This document shows positions 46,880 to 57,329 of a DNA stretch of 64,000 nucleotides, in pieces (position 1 is the stretch's first letter; every line of letters begins with the position of its first letter). The notes beneath the pieces were generated by a model, which was not told the DNA's origin, did no database searches, and was given only the letters and a program-made list of their open reading frames with translations. The DNA is from Hybos culiciformis (taxonomy: Eukaryota > Arthropoda > Insecta > Diptera > Hybotidae): contig OZ023274.1 of NCBI GenBank assembly GCA_964007475.1, positions 29,567,250-29,631,249 on the forward strand. Direction: 5' to 3'. A program made the translations under genes and the position numbers.

Positions 46880-47335
46880 GAAATAATAAAGGGAAAAAAT
46901 TCGCCTGCACATTGCAACTTATAATAAAATAACATAAAAAGATGTGCGAGTTTTATTCTACTTTAAAAATCTTAAAATCTAAAACAGAAGTTAACAAACA
47001 TTCGATATTAGTTAATAAAAAAAAAGGAAAAAAATCGCACTGCACATTGCAACTTATAACAAAATATCATAAAAAAATGTGCGAGTTTTATTCTACTTTA
47101 AAAATCTTAAAACTAAAATAGAAGTTAACAAACATTCGATATTAGATAATAAAAAAAAGCGAAAAAAATCGCACTATACATTGCAACTTATAACAAAATA
47201 TCATAAAAAAATGTGCGAGTTTTATTCTACTTTAAAAATCTTAAAATCTAAAACAGAAGTTTACAAACATATTAGATAATAAAAAAGAGGGAAAAATTGC
47301 ACTGCACATTATAACTTATAATAAGATGTCATAAA
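46880..47335 (+). repeat. Tandem repeat, about 134-bp unit, 3.3 copies
   Basis: GTGCGAGTTTTATTCTAC starts at 46944, 47079 and 47213. Each unit also holds CAGAAGTTAACAAACATTCG and CGCACTGCACATTGCAACTT. The open frames in it are incidental. Confidence 0.85.
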
Positions 47336-47375
47336 TTAGAATTTTTTTATTATATTTTAGAAATTCAAAACCATA

Positions 47376-47445
47376 TGGACTATATGGTTTAGTGGCTAGA
47401 ACATCAGACTATGAGAGTAAAGGTTCAGGTTCGATTCCCCAATGA
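47376..47445 (+). ncRNA. tRNA-like sequence within a dispersed repeat
   Basis: TGGTTTAGTGGCTAGAACAT (A box) and GGTTCGATTCC at 47428-47438 (B box) have tRNA spacing. The anticodon stem does not close. The same sequence with shared upstream flank (TTATTATATTTTAGAAAT) is at 50447-50520. Confidence 0.5.
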
Positions 47446-48328
47446 ATACATTTTTTTTTTTTTAATTTTTTTACTTTTTTTGAACATAATAATTTTTAAT
47501 TTTTTTGAACCTAATTTTTTTATTGGTAGAAAATGTAATTTTTTTGCTTGTAATATTGGGCCCTATATATACATATATTTGAAATTAAAAAAGTGTACGA
47601 TAATTATGAATTCCTACCCAAAATTTTTGGTCTGGTAATCTTTATTTCACCAGAGCTACCTATTTTGAAATTTTTTTTTTTTGCATATTTTGAGCCGGGA
47701 AAACCTATAATGATAAATTACTTGATCGATATCTATACTATCAATGCCAAAATATACCTATGTTGTTTCTCAAGGCTTTAATAAAATTATTTGTAACGAG
47801 TTTAGTGCGTCCAATATTTTAAATTTGTTTTATAGGATATAATGTTTATAACTTTAGTGGTTACATGATCTCTGTAAAAAAAATAAAACAAAAACATGAA
47901 ACATGAAATGAAATGTGATCACTTTTCTTACTTATTTTTCTCCCGGGAAATTCGTACTTTTTTTAGCGTTTATTATCTTATTAACTACAACAGGATTAAC
48001 AAATGCTTGTTTAAATACATATATACATATAACTGTCTTGTCATAGTAAGTCGTAAAACATGTTTGAAAATTAGTTGGGACTTTAGTGATATAACTATTA
48101 TCCGGTGTCTAAATTTTTTATGAATGATCACAAGATTATGTTAATTCTATTGTGAAAATAAGATTGCACGAAAAAGCTGTGAATATTGCAGAACGCTGCC
48201 CACAATATTGAAAAATAGTTCATTGAACTCGCTATTAAAAAAATGATTTCTGAATAGGATAGTTTTTTTTTCACAATTAAATTTTTAAAAACAAATAGCA
48301 TCTCGATACTTAAATTTATGCATCTGTC

Positions 48329-49471
48329 AACGTTTCCAATATTTTTTACATCCATTTTATAGCAATATTCAATTGCATTAATTCATATATGAAATTATAC
48401 AGTTTTCAACTAAGTTCTCAAATAAGTTTTTAGCTACATTTTAATTTTATAATATGTACCTATTATAAAATTATAAAACACTATTTATTAATTAAAAGTT
48501 TTTTCCATTTATATAAATTAAAATAAAAAATCAAAGAGCGCCTAATTTGCAAATTTTTTTGAACCAAATTTGCTACAATTTTACTTAGCTCTGTGTTTTG
48601 CTTCAAAAATAGAATATGTATAAAAATCATAAATTAGTGGCTGATAAAAACATTTTGGTTTGTTTAAATATCTCAAAAAAACTAATTATTATGAAAAAAA
48701 AAAAATTAAAATATTTGACAAAAATAGGGTTGATTGCACATTAAAAACAAAAAAATTTGTCTGGAAAAACTTATGTCTCATTTTTTATTTTAAACTAATT
48801 ACAAAATAAAAATTAAAATAAAAATAATCTAGAGTGTGTAAAAACATTTCCCAGATGTTTCGAAAATTATTTTATTTGATGGAAAATCAGCTCGAATAAC
48901 TAACGTTTCCAATATTTTTTACATCCATTTTATAGCAATATTCAATTGCATTAATTCATATATGAAATTATACAGTTTTCAACTAAGTTCTCAAATAAGT
49001 TTTTAGCTACATTTTAATTTTATAATATGTATTATAAAATTATAAAACACTATTTATTAATTAAAAGTTTTTTCCATTTATATAAATTAAAATAAAAAAT
49101 CAAAGATCGCCTAATTTGCAAATTTTTTTGAACCAAATTTGCTACAATTTTACTTAGCTCTGTGTTTTGCTTCAAAAATAGAATATGTATAAAAAATTAT
49201 AAATTAGTGGCTGATAAAAACATTTTGGTTTGTTTAAATATCTCAAAAAAATAAATTATTATGAAAAAAAAAAATTAAAATATTTGACAAAAATAGGGTT
49301 GATTGCACATTAAAAATAAAAAATTTGTCTGGAAAAACTTATGTCTCATTTTTTATTTTAAACTAATTTCAAAATAAAAATGAAAATAAAAATAATCTAG
49401 AGTGTGTAAAAACATTTCCCAGATGTTTCGAAAATTATTTTATTTGATGGAAAATCAGCTCGAATAACTAA
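48329..49471 (+). repeat. Recent tandem duplication, 573-bp unit
   Basis: The segment starting AACGTTTCCAATATTTTTTA at 48329 begins again at 48902. Both copies end at GGAAAATCAGCTCGAATAAC plus TAA. Only a few single-base indels separate the two copies (for example GTACCTATTATAAAA versus GTATTATAAAA). No transposon ends or coding content. Confidence 0.95.
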
Positions 49472-50190
49472 TTTAAATTAAACATTATGAATTATAAATC
49501 AAAATTTTGTTCAAATAAATCGAATTTTAAGACATTTTACTAAATTTTTGTTCATATTAATCAATTGTTAAATAATTTTATTAAATTTTGGCATTTAAAT
49601 ATATTTTATTGTATTTTGTTTATATAAGTCTTATCTGTAAAAGTTCATCATCGACTGGAAATAATATTATTTGTCTAGCTAAATCTATAATTAATTTGAG
49701 ACGTTAAATAATATGAAGTTAACAATATTTTATATTTTTATATTTAATCATTCGTAACTGCGTGAAATTCCGAAGTTTTCACAATCTGCATGTCAAAATA
49801 AAAAATAGACGAAAATATCAAATTGAAATTAGGATCGAATTTGGCAAATAATATTTAAGCTATAAATTAAAAAATATAGGATCAAAAAATAAATGTATAT
49901 TTCTATTGCTAACTATTACTTTTTAATTTTTTCATAGTCCCTTATTTTATTATACATATATAAATAAATCGACAATAAATTCCGTTGTCACATGAGAATT
50001 TTTTTTTGGGGACCCACAAAGAAAAGGATTATTTAATTTCTTTTTTTTAATGAAAAACTATAAATCATATTTTTATTTTAATTCAAGAATTGTTAAGTGG
50101 TGCAAAAATTTAATTTTTATCATATATCATATGAATATTTAACGTTTTCCAAAAATACTAAAAGGATTTGTTTCTTTATTAAAAAAAAAA
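49472..50190. other. AT-rich spacer
   Basis: Nothing recognised. Confidence 0.45.
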
Positions 50191-50196
50191 AATCCT

Positions 50197-50275
50197 CATT
50201 GGGAATCGAACCAGGCACCTTCAGACTTACAGTTTGATGTTCTACTACTAAGCCATATTCTACTACTAAGCTATA
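50197..50275 (-). ncRNA. tRNA-like sequence, minus orientation
   Basis: On the minus strand TGGCTTAGTAGTAGAACATC (A box) and GGTTCGATTCC (50202-50212, minus) are present; an AGCTTAGTAGTAGAATAT stretch just before duplicates the A-box part. It forms an inverted pair with the unit at 50447. Confidence 0.45.
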
Positions 50276-50446
50276 TGAGTTTATTTTTGTTGTTAGTTAA
50301 TTTTTCAAACTCGTTTTTTGAGTATTCTAATTCTTTTCTTATTTTTTTTTTTGAGTATTATTTTTTATTCCCCTACAATAAAATAAAAACAAAAAAATGA
50401 ATGGTTTATTAGAATTTTTTTTATTATATTTTAGAAATACAAAATC

Positions 50447-50520
50447 ATATGGGCTATATGGCTTAGTGGCTAGAACATCGGACTATAAGAGTGAAGGTGT
50501 CAGGTTCGATTCCCCAATGA
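50447..50520 (+). ncRNA. tRNA-like sequence, plus orientation
   Basis: TGGCTTAGTGGCTAGAACAT (A box) and GGTTCGATTCC at 50503-50513 (B box). Near-copy of 47376-47445. The anticodon arm is not well formed, so it is not considered a working tRNA gene. The repeat ends near 50670 with CGCCGCTAAAGAAGTATAAA, the complement of the motif opening the 39.0 and 46.4 kb repeats. Confidence 0.5.
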
Positions 50521-50871
50521 ATACATTTTTTTTTAAATTTTTTTTTAAAAATGATGACGGACGATTCTCAGAAAAATGATGACGATTCTCAGAAAAATTC
50601 TATATGAAAATGGATTTTTACCCTCTACCAAATTTCTTCCAACGCCGCTAAAGAAGTATAAACTTCAAAAAAAGAAAAAAGAAAAAATTTATGTATCAGC
50701 TGATGATAAAACCGACAGGCTCTAGCAACTTAATGAAGCTTATCAGCGCAATAACCTAATATATATTGGCTCAGAATTAAAGTCGAAAATACTATTTTTT
50801 TTTTCGATTGAAAGGAAAATAAAATTTATTTTAAATTATTGAATAACAAATATTTCATTTATTAATTATTA

Positions 50872-51773
50872 CCCGATCAACCATTCTTTATACTTACGTG
50901 AAGAATCTTTATTAAAATCACGAGTATTTGTCTTTACCGATTGTTAGCAATCGATGCGGGATTTTAAAGTTGTCCAGTCACAAATAAGTATCGATTGGTA
51001 TCAAAAAAAACATATTTTCCGAAATAAAACAAAAAAAATTTTTATTTATTTTTTTTTATTATTATTTTTGTTTATTTATTTATTTTTTTTTTTATTATAA
51101 ATTTTTTTTCATATATATTTATTAGGTATTTTAATACAATTTATTTTTGCACCGCTATCGGGGTTTGAACCTGCGTCCCTTACGTTCATGTGTTAGCATC
51201 TTAGCCATTCAGCTACATCCTATGATAATTTTTGCCAATCAAAAGTAAAATTTAAATTACTATTGATTTTTTTTAAATATTTATCGACTTTTATTACAAA
51301 ATTTAATTTTTATATGAAGAAAAATATTAAAGAACTGCATCGAAATTTAGTGTTATAAAATTTAAAAGTTAAGTAAATATATTCCGATATAAAAAATCAT
51401 ATCGTTCAGCAGTTCAAATTCTTCAAAAAATGGTGACTATCCATAAAGATATTTCTGTTAAATTATTTTAAAGAAAATTAGAAAAATATTTTTATCGATT
51501 CATAAAGTTTTTCGACGTTTTCTGGTTATATCGAAATTTAACTAAAGTTTTATTGCAATCTTTTAAAGGCGATGCAATAAATATAAAGATTTTTTTTTAA
51601 AGAAAGTTTCAACGAAATATGATAAATATTTTTAAAGTTAATTAACGTTTGTTAAATAATTTTAAATATTATTATAGAAGGTTAAAACATATTCTATATA
51701 TCGATTTTTCTTCCCAATTCGGTGCAAGACTTTTAAATATTCTTCAAGAAATATAAAGAATGGTTGATCGGGT
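50872..51773. mobile_element. TA-target inverted-repeat element with a tRNA-like segment
   Basis: Ends CCCGATCAACCATTCTTTAT and ATAAAGAATGGTTGATCGGG are a perfect 20-bp inverted repeat flanked by TA. About 900 bp and AT-rich. Inside, 51160-51225 on the minus strand has GATGTAGCTGAATGGCTAAG (A box) and GGTTCAAACCCC (B box). No open frame for a transposase. Confidence 0.88.
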
Positions 51774-52487
51774 AGTGCTAATTTTCAAAAAGTTTTTGGA
51801 ATACAAATATGTATTCTGAATAAAAATGTTCCAATGCACCTATTTTGTAGATAATTTATTTTTGATATTAATTTTTCTTAATGTAATTTTTTTAGTTTGT
51901 TAGTGTAATTTATTTTTGACATTAAATTACACTAATAAAATGCAGGAGAAATATGTTTATTACAATTACTTTTCGGAAGAAATACTAATGTCAAATTTTG
52001 CAGGCATATTTGAAAATGCTCTTTTAACTAAAACAGATTTTTTTTTAAGTAATTTGTAATTGAGTTGTTGGTATAAATTATTTTTGCCATTAAATTCCAT
52101 TAATGCAATGCATGTAGAATATTTTTATTCTAATTCCTTTTCAGGAGAAGTACTAATACGCCTGAAATTTTTCAGCCATATTTGAAAAAGTTATTTTAGG
52201 TTAAACTATTCGGGCAACAAAAAGAAAACATGAGTTAAGCCACGCTGCTGTTTTTTCATACATTAGTGTCGCTAATAATATAGTTGTAACCGGAATTTTG
52301 TTTACGGCTGAAAATATAGTGAAATCATCTGGCAACCAGTGTTGCCATGCAGCTATAAATATAGGCATTTTGAAATAATTTAAAACCCATTATACCACTA
52401 AAATTTTTGGGCTTAAAAAGTATTTTAGAATTTTTAAATGTTTTTATATCTAAGTAGTCGCTGGTTTTTAATTTTTTTTTGTTTAAT
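51774..52487. other. Non-coding spacer with small inverted repeats
   Basis: 51885-51945 repeats TTAGTGTAATTTATTTTTGACATTAAATTACACTAA as a hairpin similar to the centre of the 30382 MITE family. CAGTGTTGCCATGCAGC at 52339 resembles a hAT terminus, without a visible partner. Confidence 0.4.
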
Positions 52488-53328
52488 TAACATGTGTTTC
52501 AATCTACTATTTTTAAAGGATCTTTGAACCTCTACTACCAAATTTTTAAGCGAGTGTGGTTGGATTTTGGTACAAAAATTTACCACACTTCGAAAATTGC
52601 ATTCAAAAAAACAAAAAGAATAAAAATAGAACAATGGTAACCTTGAAAGTATTGAAAAAACTCATTGTCTGGCATTATAAAGTTTGCTGTCAATTGTCAA
52701 ATGTCAAGTAAGAATTTTTTTTCTTTTATCAACAAACGAGGAAAATGGCAGCAACAAGGAGATAAGGTAAAATGTATTGTAAATGTAAAATATAATTATT
52801 ATAATTTAAATTATTTAATTTTATTTTTAATTATAAAAAAAAATAATTATAAAATTATTATTATTTTTTTTAATAATTAAAAATAAAATTAAATAATATT
52901 TAAGAAGATCAGCTAATTCCTAAAATAATAAAAAAAAAATTAATAATTTTTCCAAAAAAAATTATTCGATTTTTTTTTTTGCAAAAAAGAAAAAAAAAAA
53001 TTTTTTTTTGAAAAAATTACTAATTTTTTTTTTTTTAATATTTTAGGAATTAGCTGATCTTAAATCATCCGGTTTGAAATAATTTCGAGAAATAAATTTA
53101 TTTAAGAAAATTTTATCTACACACTTCCGTATTAATTCAATTTTATTTCCTTATTTCATTTTGAACTTTTGTTTATGTATTGATTGCAACTCCTCTCACA
53201 TGCACATTAAAGCAGTATACAAAACATGTTCATAAAATTTGTTTTAACAACTCGTTGTGTATACACACAAATACATAGACACTTGTCAATATTATTTAAT
53301 ATTATTTAATATTATTATTCAATATTAT
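52488..53328 (+). repeat. Copy 2 of the 42.5-kb repeat, joined to family H copy 5
   Basis: 52488-53075 matches 42549-43140 in order. From about 53185 a family-H hairpin arm follows (CACATGCACATTAAAGCAGT, ACTCGTTGTGTATACACACA). Its second arm resumes after the 217-bp MITE B, ending at AATCTACTATT near 53604. Confidence 0.7.
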
Positions 53329-53545
53329 CATAGATTAAGAATACAGAAAGATGGGAAGCTTCATCCGACATTATTTTTGGTATTTTTATGTGAATGTGTT
53401 AGTAAAACAAAATAAAATACGTGATAATTATCAATATATGAAAAGAATTTTATTTAGTTTTACTAACACCTTCACATAAAAATACCAAAAAAAACTGAAA
53501 AAATGTTGTATGAAGCTTCCAATCTTTCTGTATTCTTAATCTATG
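53329..53545. mobile_element. MITE family B, copy 2 (217 bp), inside a family-H hairpin
   Basis: Same ends and length as 43409-43625. Target duplication ATATTAT at 53322-53328 and 53546-53552. It sits within the loop region of family-H copy 5, so it inserted after that element. Confidence 0.92.
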
Positions 53546-53649
53546 ATATTATTTAATTAATTTTCTTAACAAGTGTTGTAATTGTAATCTACTATTCCAC
53601 TATTCCTATCTAATATTTGTGTAATTTTACATTATTTATTACAGTGTGT

Positions 53650-54135
53650 GTGTGAGTCTGTGATGCCAAAGTATATCTTCTACATAGTGATGTGGAAAAT
53701 TTTAGCTCGATTGAATACCAGAAATTGGGTCTATTTTAACTTACTAAGTTTGCAGACCAGGTGGTGAAGTTTATATAAAGTAAATTTCAGCTCGATTGGA
53801 TACTGGAAATTTTGACTTTCTAAGTTTGTGGTAACGGGGTGAAGTTAATATAAAGGATTTAATAAAGGTGTGTGAGTCCAAAGTGCATTGTCATCAAGGA
53901 CAAAGCGGTTTTCTTAATTTCAGCTCGATTGGATACCGTGAAGTGGGGCAATTTTGACTTTCTAAGTTTACGGAGCTGGTGGTGGAATGAATATAAAGGT
54001 GAATACATATGTCGATGCCAAAGTGCATTGTCATCGAGGACAAAGCGATGTGCAAAATGTCAGCTCAATTGGATACCGGGAAGTGGGTCAATTTTGACTT
54101 TCAAGTTTGTGAAAACGAAGTGAAGAATTTAAAAA
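53650..54135 (+). repeat. Tandem array, about four diverged units
   Basis: TCAGCTCGATTGGATACCGG-like cores at about 53703, 53789, 53920 and 54058, each followed by GGGTCAATTTTGACTTTCTA and a GTGAAG-ATATAAA segment. Units vary from about 86 to 138 bp. The array resembles tandem blocks near retroelement 3' ends. The 83-codon frame inside is incidental. Confidence 0.75.
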
Positions 54136-54152
54136 GGGGAATTTAGTGTTTG

Positions 54153-54651
54153 AGAGCCCTCACTGCGGTAAATGGGTCTTGGTTTTGCTAGAGTTAATAA
54201 AATCTTGACTGAAGCTACTTTTTGATATGTTAGAGAGTTCCAGAGGCTCCAGGGTAGGTGAGGCGGATTTTTTAAATTTTGAGTTTTTTGGCCCAAATGA
54301 ACCTTTAAAAAACTTGAACATATTTGCTTGGATTCTAAAGTAAAGGAAAAAGATAATAAAAATCTCAAACGCAGAAATAAAGCTAAAATACCACTCTGAC
54401 GTGAAATTTTGAATTTCTTTAATTTCCTAAACAATTTTTAATTAATTTCATTTATTTCTAGGAGTTTTTAGATTTTTTTGATAAATTCCAGTTTCTGCAC
54501 AAAAATAAAAATCAAATATAATTTTGTGATTTTCTGGTAGAGGTGTTTTTCGTACAATTTTTGTCGTATTTTTTACGGCCGTTTATTTTCTGTAAAATAA
54601 AACAAAAAAAACTGCAAAAATAGAAAACAGAATTTAAAGTCGAGGGCTCTT
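54153..54651. mobile_element. Dispersed repeat G, copy 2, with inverted ends
   Basis: Left AGAGCCCTC and right GAGGGCTCT are 9-bp inverted ends; the right is followed by TTAG. The interior matches 28386-28950. The ends and the TAA or TTA beside them resemble the Harbinger-like MITE at 45435, but no clean target duplication is seen. Confidence 0.65.
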
Positions 54652-54919
54652 AGAGTGCGTTCCATAAGTATTTTCGTCTTGTACGTAGAATCTCCCTTTT
54701 CTGCAAGCCATAAAATTCCTGTCCTAGAAAAACAACCGATTTGACATTTAATTTGGTTAAATCTGCTAAGATCATATACTTCATTAATTTTATAGCGGTA
54801 TATCTTTTAATGCGTCATATTTCATTTTTTACATTTTGAACAAAGTTCCAGAAATCAATATTATTTCAAAATGAACATGAAAAAGAAATGTTTGAAAATA
54901 ATGAAATAAATATAATAAA

Positions 54920-55853
54920 TAGGGGAAAGTAGCCTAAAACGGCATACCCAAAGTTTTTCATCTGGAAAAATGTTCAAATAAAGCCAAATCGAAGACATTA
55001 GAACATTTTTCGACAAAGAAATCTTTTGTCTACAATCTGTAGAACTAGAAAATGGATCAAATCCAGCCGTTACTCTGGAATGATTTTTCTACGTAAAGTC
55101 TCACTTTTTGGAAAAAAAAAATGGTCGGGTAAAACGGACAACACAATCGGGCAAAATGGACCACGACATTTTTTGCTAGAAATGAAGGACGAAATATCTA
55201 AAACATTTTTTTTTTATTTTTTATTTTATTTTTATTTTATAAAATATATAAAAACAAACAAAATAAATGTTGCTTTTCTAAAGCTTGAACAAAAATATAT
55301 ATATAATAACAAAATACAACCAAAGTATTCTTTTTAAGCCTTCAAGCCCCGGAAAAAGTTCACGTGATTCAGCTATAGCTGAAACAGTAGATCACGTGAT
55401 CTGTCGTACTATTTCGTACGACGTGGGGCTCAAAGTGTTAAAGCATATGGGTATAGTAGTATTCCATTTTGCCCAACTACTATGTAGTCCGTTTTGCCTT
55501 TTTTCACTTGTTTTGTTTGTTTCATCGTATTTTTTTTTTAGGTTTAATAAACACATTCGAACATGTTCGTATGAAAGCTAATACATACCCAGACTATAAT
55601 ATGCACAAGAAAAAACAAAACAAATACTACTGTAGTTCTATCAGAAAAAAAAAAACACCCAAAAAAAAACAAAAACTTACTTTTTTTTTTTCTATTTTTT
55701 TCTTCCGTGTTGCACCGATCTTTACAGGTCAAAAATCAAGAATAGACTTAGAGAATTTGATATGATGTCCAATCTTTGATTAATTGCTTAGGAACGTCAC
55801 AACAGCGAAAATCCGTTTTACCCGCCTATGCCGTTTTAGGCCACTTACCCCTA
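54920..55853. mobile_element. Inverted-repeat element, about 934 bp
   Basis: Ends TAGGGGAAAGTAGCCTAAAA and TTTTAGGCCACTTACCCCTA are imperfect inverted repeats of about 28 bp beginning and ending with TA (likely the target). Inside are repeated GTAAAACGGAC / GCAAAATGGACC motifs in both orientations and a short palindromic stretch around CACGTGATCTGTCG. Open frames of about 100 codons are present but show no transposase motif. Confidence 0.8.
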
Positions 55854-56384
55854 CAAAAATCAAGTTAATTTGTTTAGCCGACTGTTACAAACTGTAGCCG
55901 ACGATAGTATTATGTCAATATAAAAAAAACCTACATAAAATTATTGCGGTTAGAAATAAATAAATCAAACTTTCTTGTAAAATAATTTTATTTTAAACAA
56001 ATTTAAGAATTCTTATTACTATAAAAAATAATTTCAAATAACAATAACTAGTCGAAACCCGTGAGATATTCACGGAAGTTAAATAAATTTAAATTTTTGA
56101 AATACATTTTTTAATTTTATTTTCCAACAAATTTACCGTAGTTTGCAATGCTTTTTTCGAATTTTAAAATGTTTTTTTCATTGATTTTTTTTATCCGGCA
56201 AATATGTAAAAAAATATGTAAATTCTCCAACATTATTTCTACATGAATAAAGTCGTTTTTTGATCGTATGAATAATGTCATTTTTAAAACGACACTATTT
56301 ATCGTATGTGAGTAAAAACGAATGGTGGCCGTACAAAATGTAGGTACAAAATGTAGATGGCGGCGAGCGGTTTGTCAGTGGGAT

Positions 56385-56820
56385 TGGCGGCACCACGAGT
56401 CAATACTTATATAAATTGACAAGTGTCTATGTGTTTTTGTGTAAATACAGAACCAGTTGTATAACAAATTTTGTTAACATATCCAATATACTGTTTTAAT
56501 GTGCATGTGTAAGGTAGTTGCAGTCTATACATTTACAATAAAAAAAAAAAAAAAGTTGATATACATATTTTTTTTTTCATTTTTTGTTGGTATTTGTCTG
56601 TATTGAAATATTGTGAGTTATATTATTTTTGTTTAGGTATTACGGAATGTTCAATATGAAACATTTAATGAATGGAATGAAGCATTTAATGAATGGAAGA
56701 GGCATTTATGAATGGAATGAAGCATTTAATGAATGGAATGAAGCATTTAATGATTGCATGTGTATTGACGCATATAATATTCAACATAAATACAACATAC
56801 CGAGCACATGCCCATTAAAA
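56385..56820 (+). repeat. Hairpin repeat family H, copy 6
   Basis: GAGTCAATACTTATATAAAT and GTGTCTATGTGTTTTTGTGT are family-H hairpin parts, followed by the right-hand region. Here the tandem unit is 24 bp (GCATTTAATGAATGGAATGA). A GGTTTGTCAGTGGGATTGGC piece just before resembles the GC-rich part of MITE A. Confidence 0.7.
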
Positions 56821-56827
56821 TAATTAA

Positions 56828-57118
56828 TAGTGCTTCTCCCAGGATTTTTATTTTTCTTGAATAAAAATATTTTCACATAAAAATATTTTGATAGTGTCAA
56901 AAAAATACAAATTCTCCGGAGAATCATTTTTTTACTTTTTTTTATTATTTCTTTCAAGAGAAAAAATGTTTTAAAAATTCAAATCAAAACAACTTTGATT
57001 TGATAGTACTGATGTTTTTTTGTACAGAATATTTTAATACATGCCTTGGAGCATGTACAAATTCAACTTGAAATATTTTTGACATTAAATTACACTAACA
57101 AAATACATTAGGAATATT
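56828..57118. mobile_element. Truncated relative of the 30382 MITE
   Basis: Left end TAGTGCTTCTCCCAGG, and an inner hairpin around CATGCCTTGGAGCATG. The right arm (TTACACTAACAAAATACATT) is recognisable but ends where the LINE tail starts, before the expected terminal GGGTGAAGCAC. Confidence 0.6.
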
Positions 57119-57329
57119 TTTATTCATTTATTTATTTATTTAGATCCATTTAATACAAACAGGCATATAAAAGAAATTAAAAAAAAATGAATACACATGT
57201 ATATAAATATAAATACAATAATATCTTAATACTAACATACATTACAAATATACAAATGATGTGTAAAAACAAATCTGGCATTCTAATAAATTGAAAACCA
57301 AAATAAAACTATAACATTAAGTAGGTTCC

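Noticed and set aside
47376..47445. Functional tRNA gene
   Set aside because: A and B boxes are present but anticodon and acceptor stems do not pair, and the sequence is repeated with its flank at 50.4 kb.
55026..55765. Three overlapping frames of about 100 codons as a transposase
   Set aside because: No zinc finger, DDE or HTH motif; sequence is dominated by inner repeats and poly-T.
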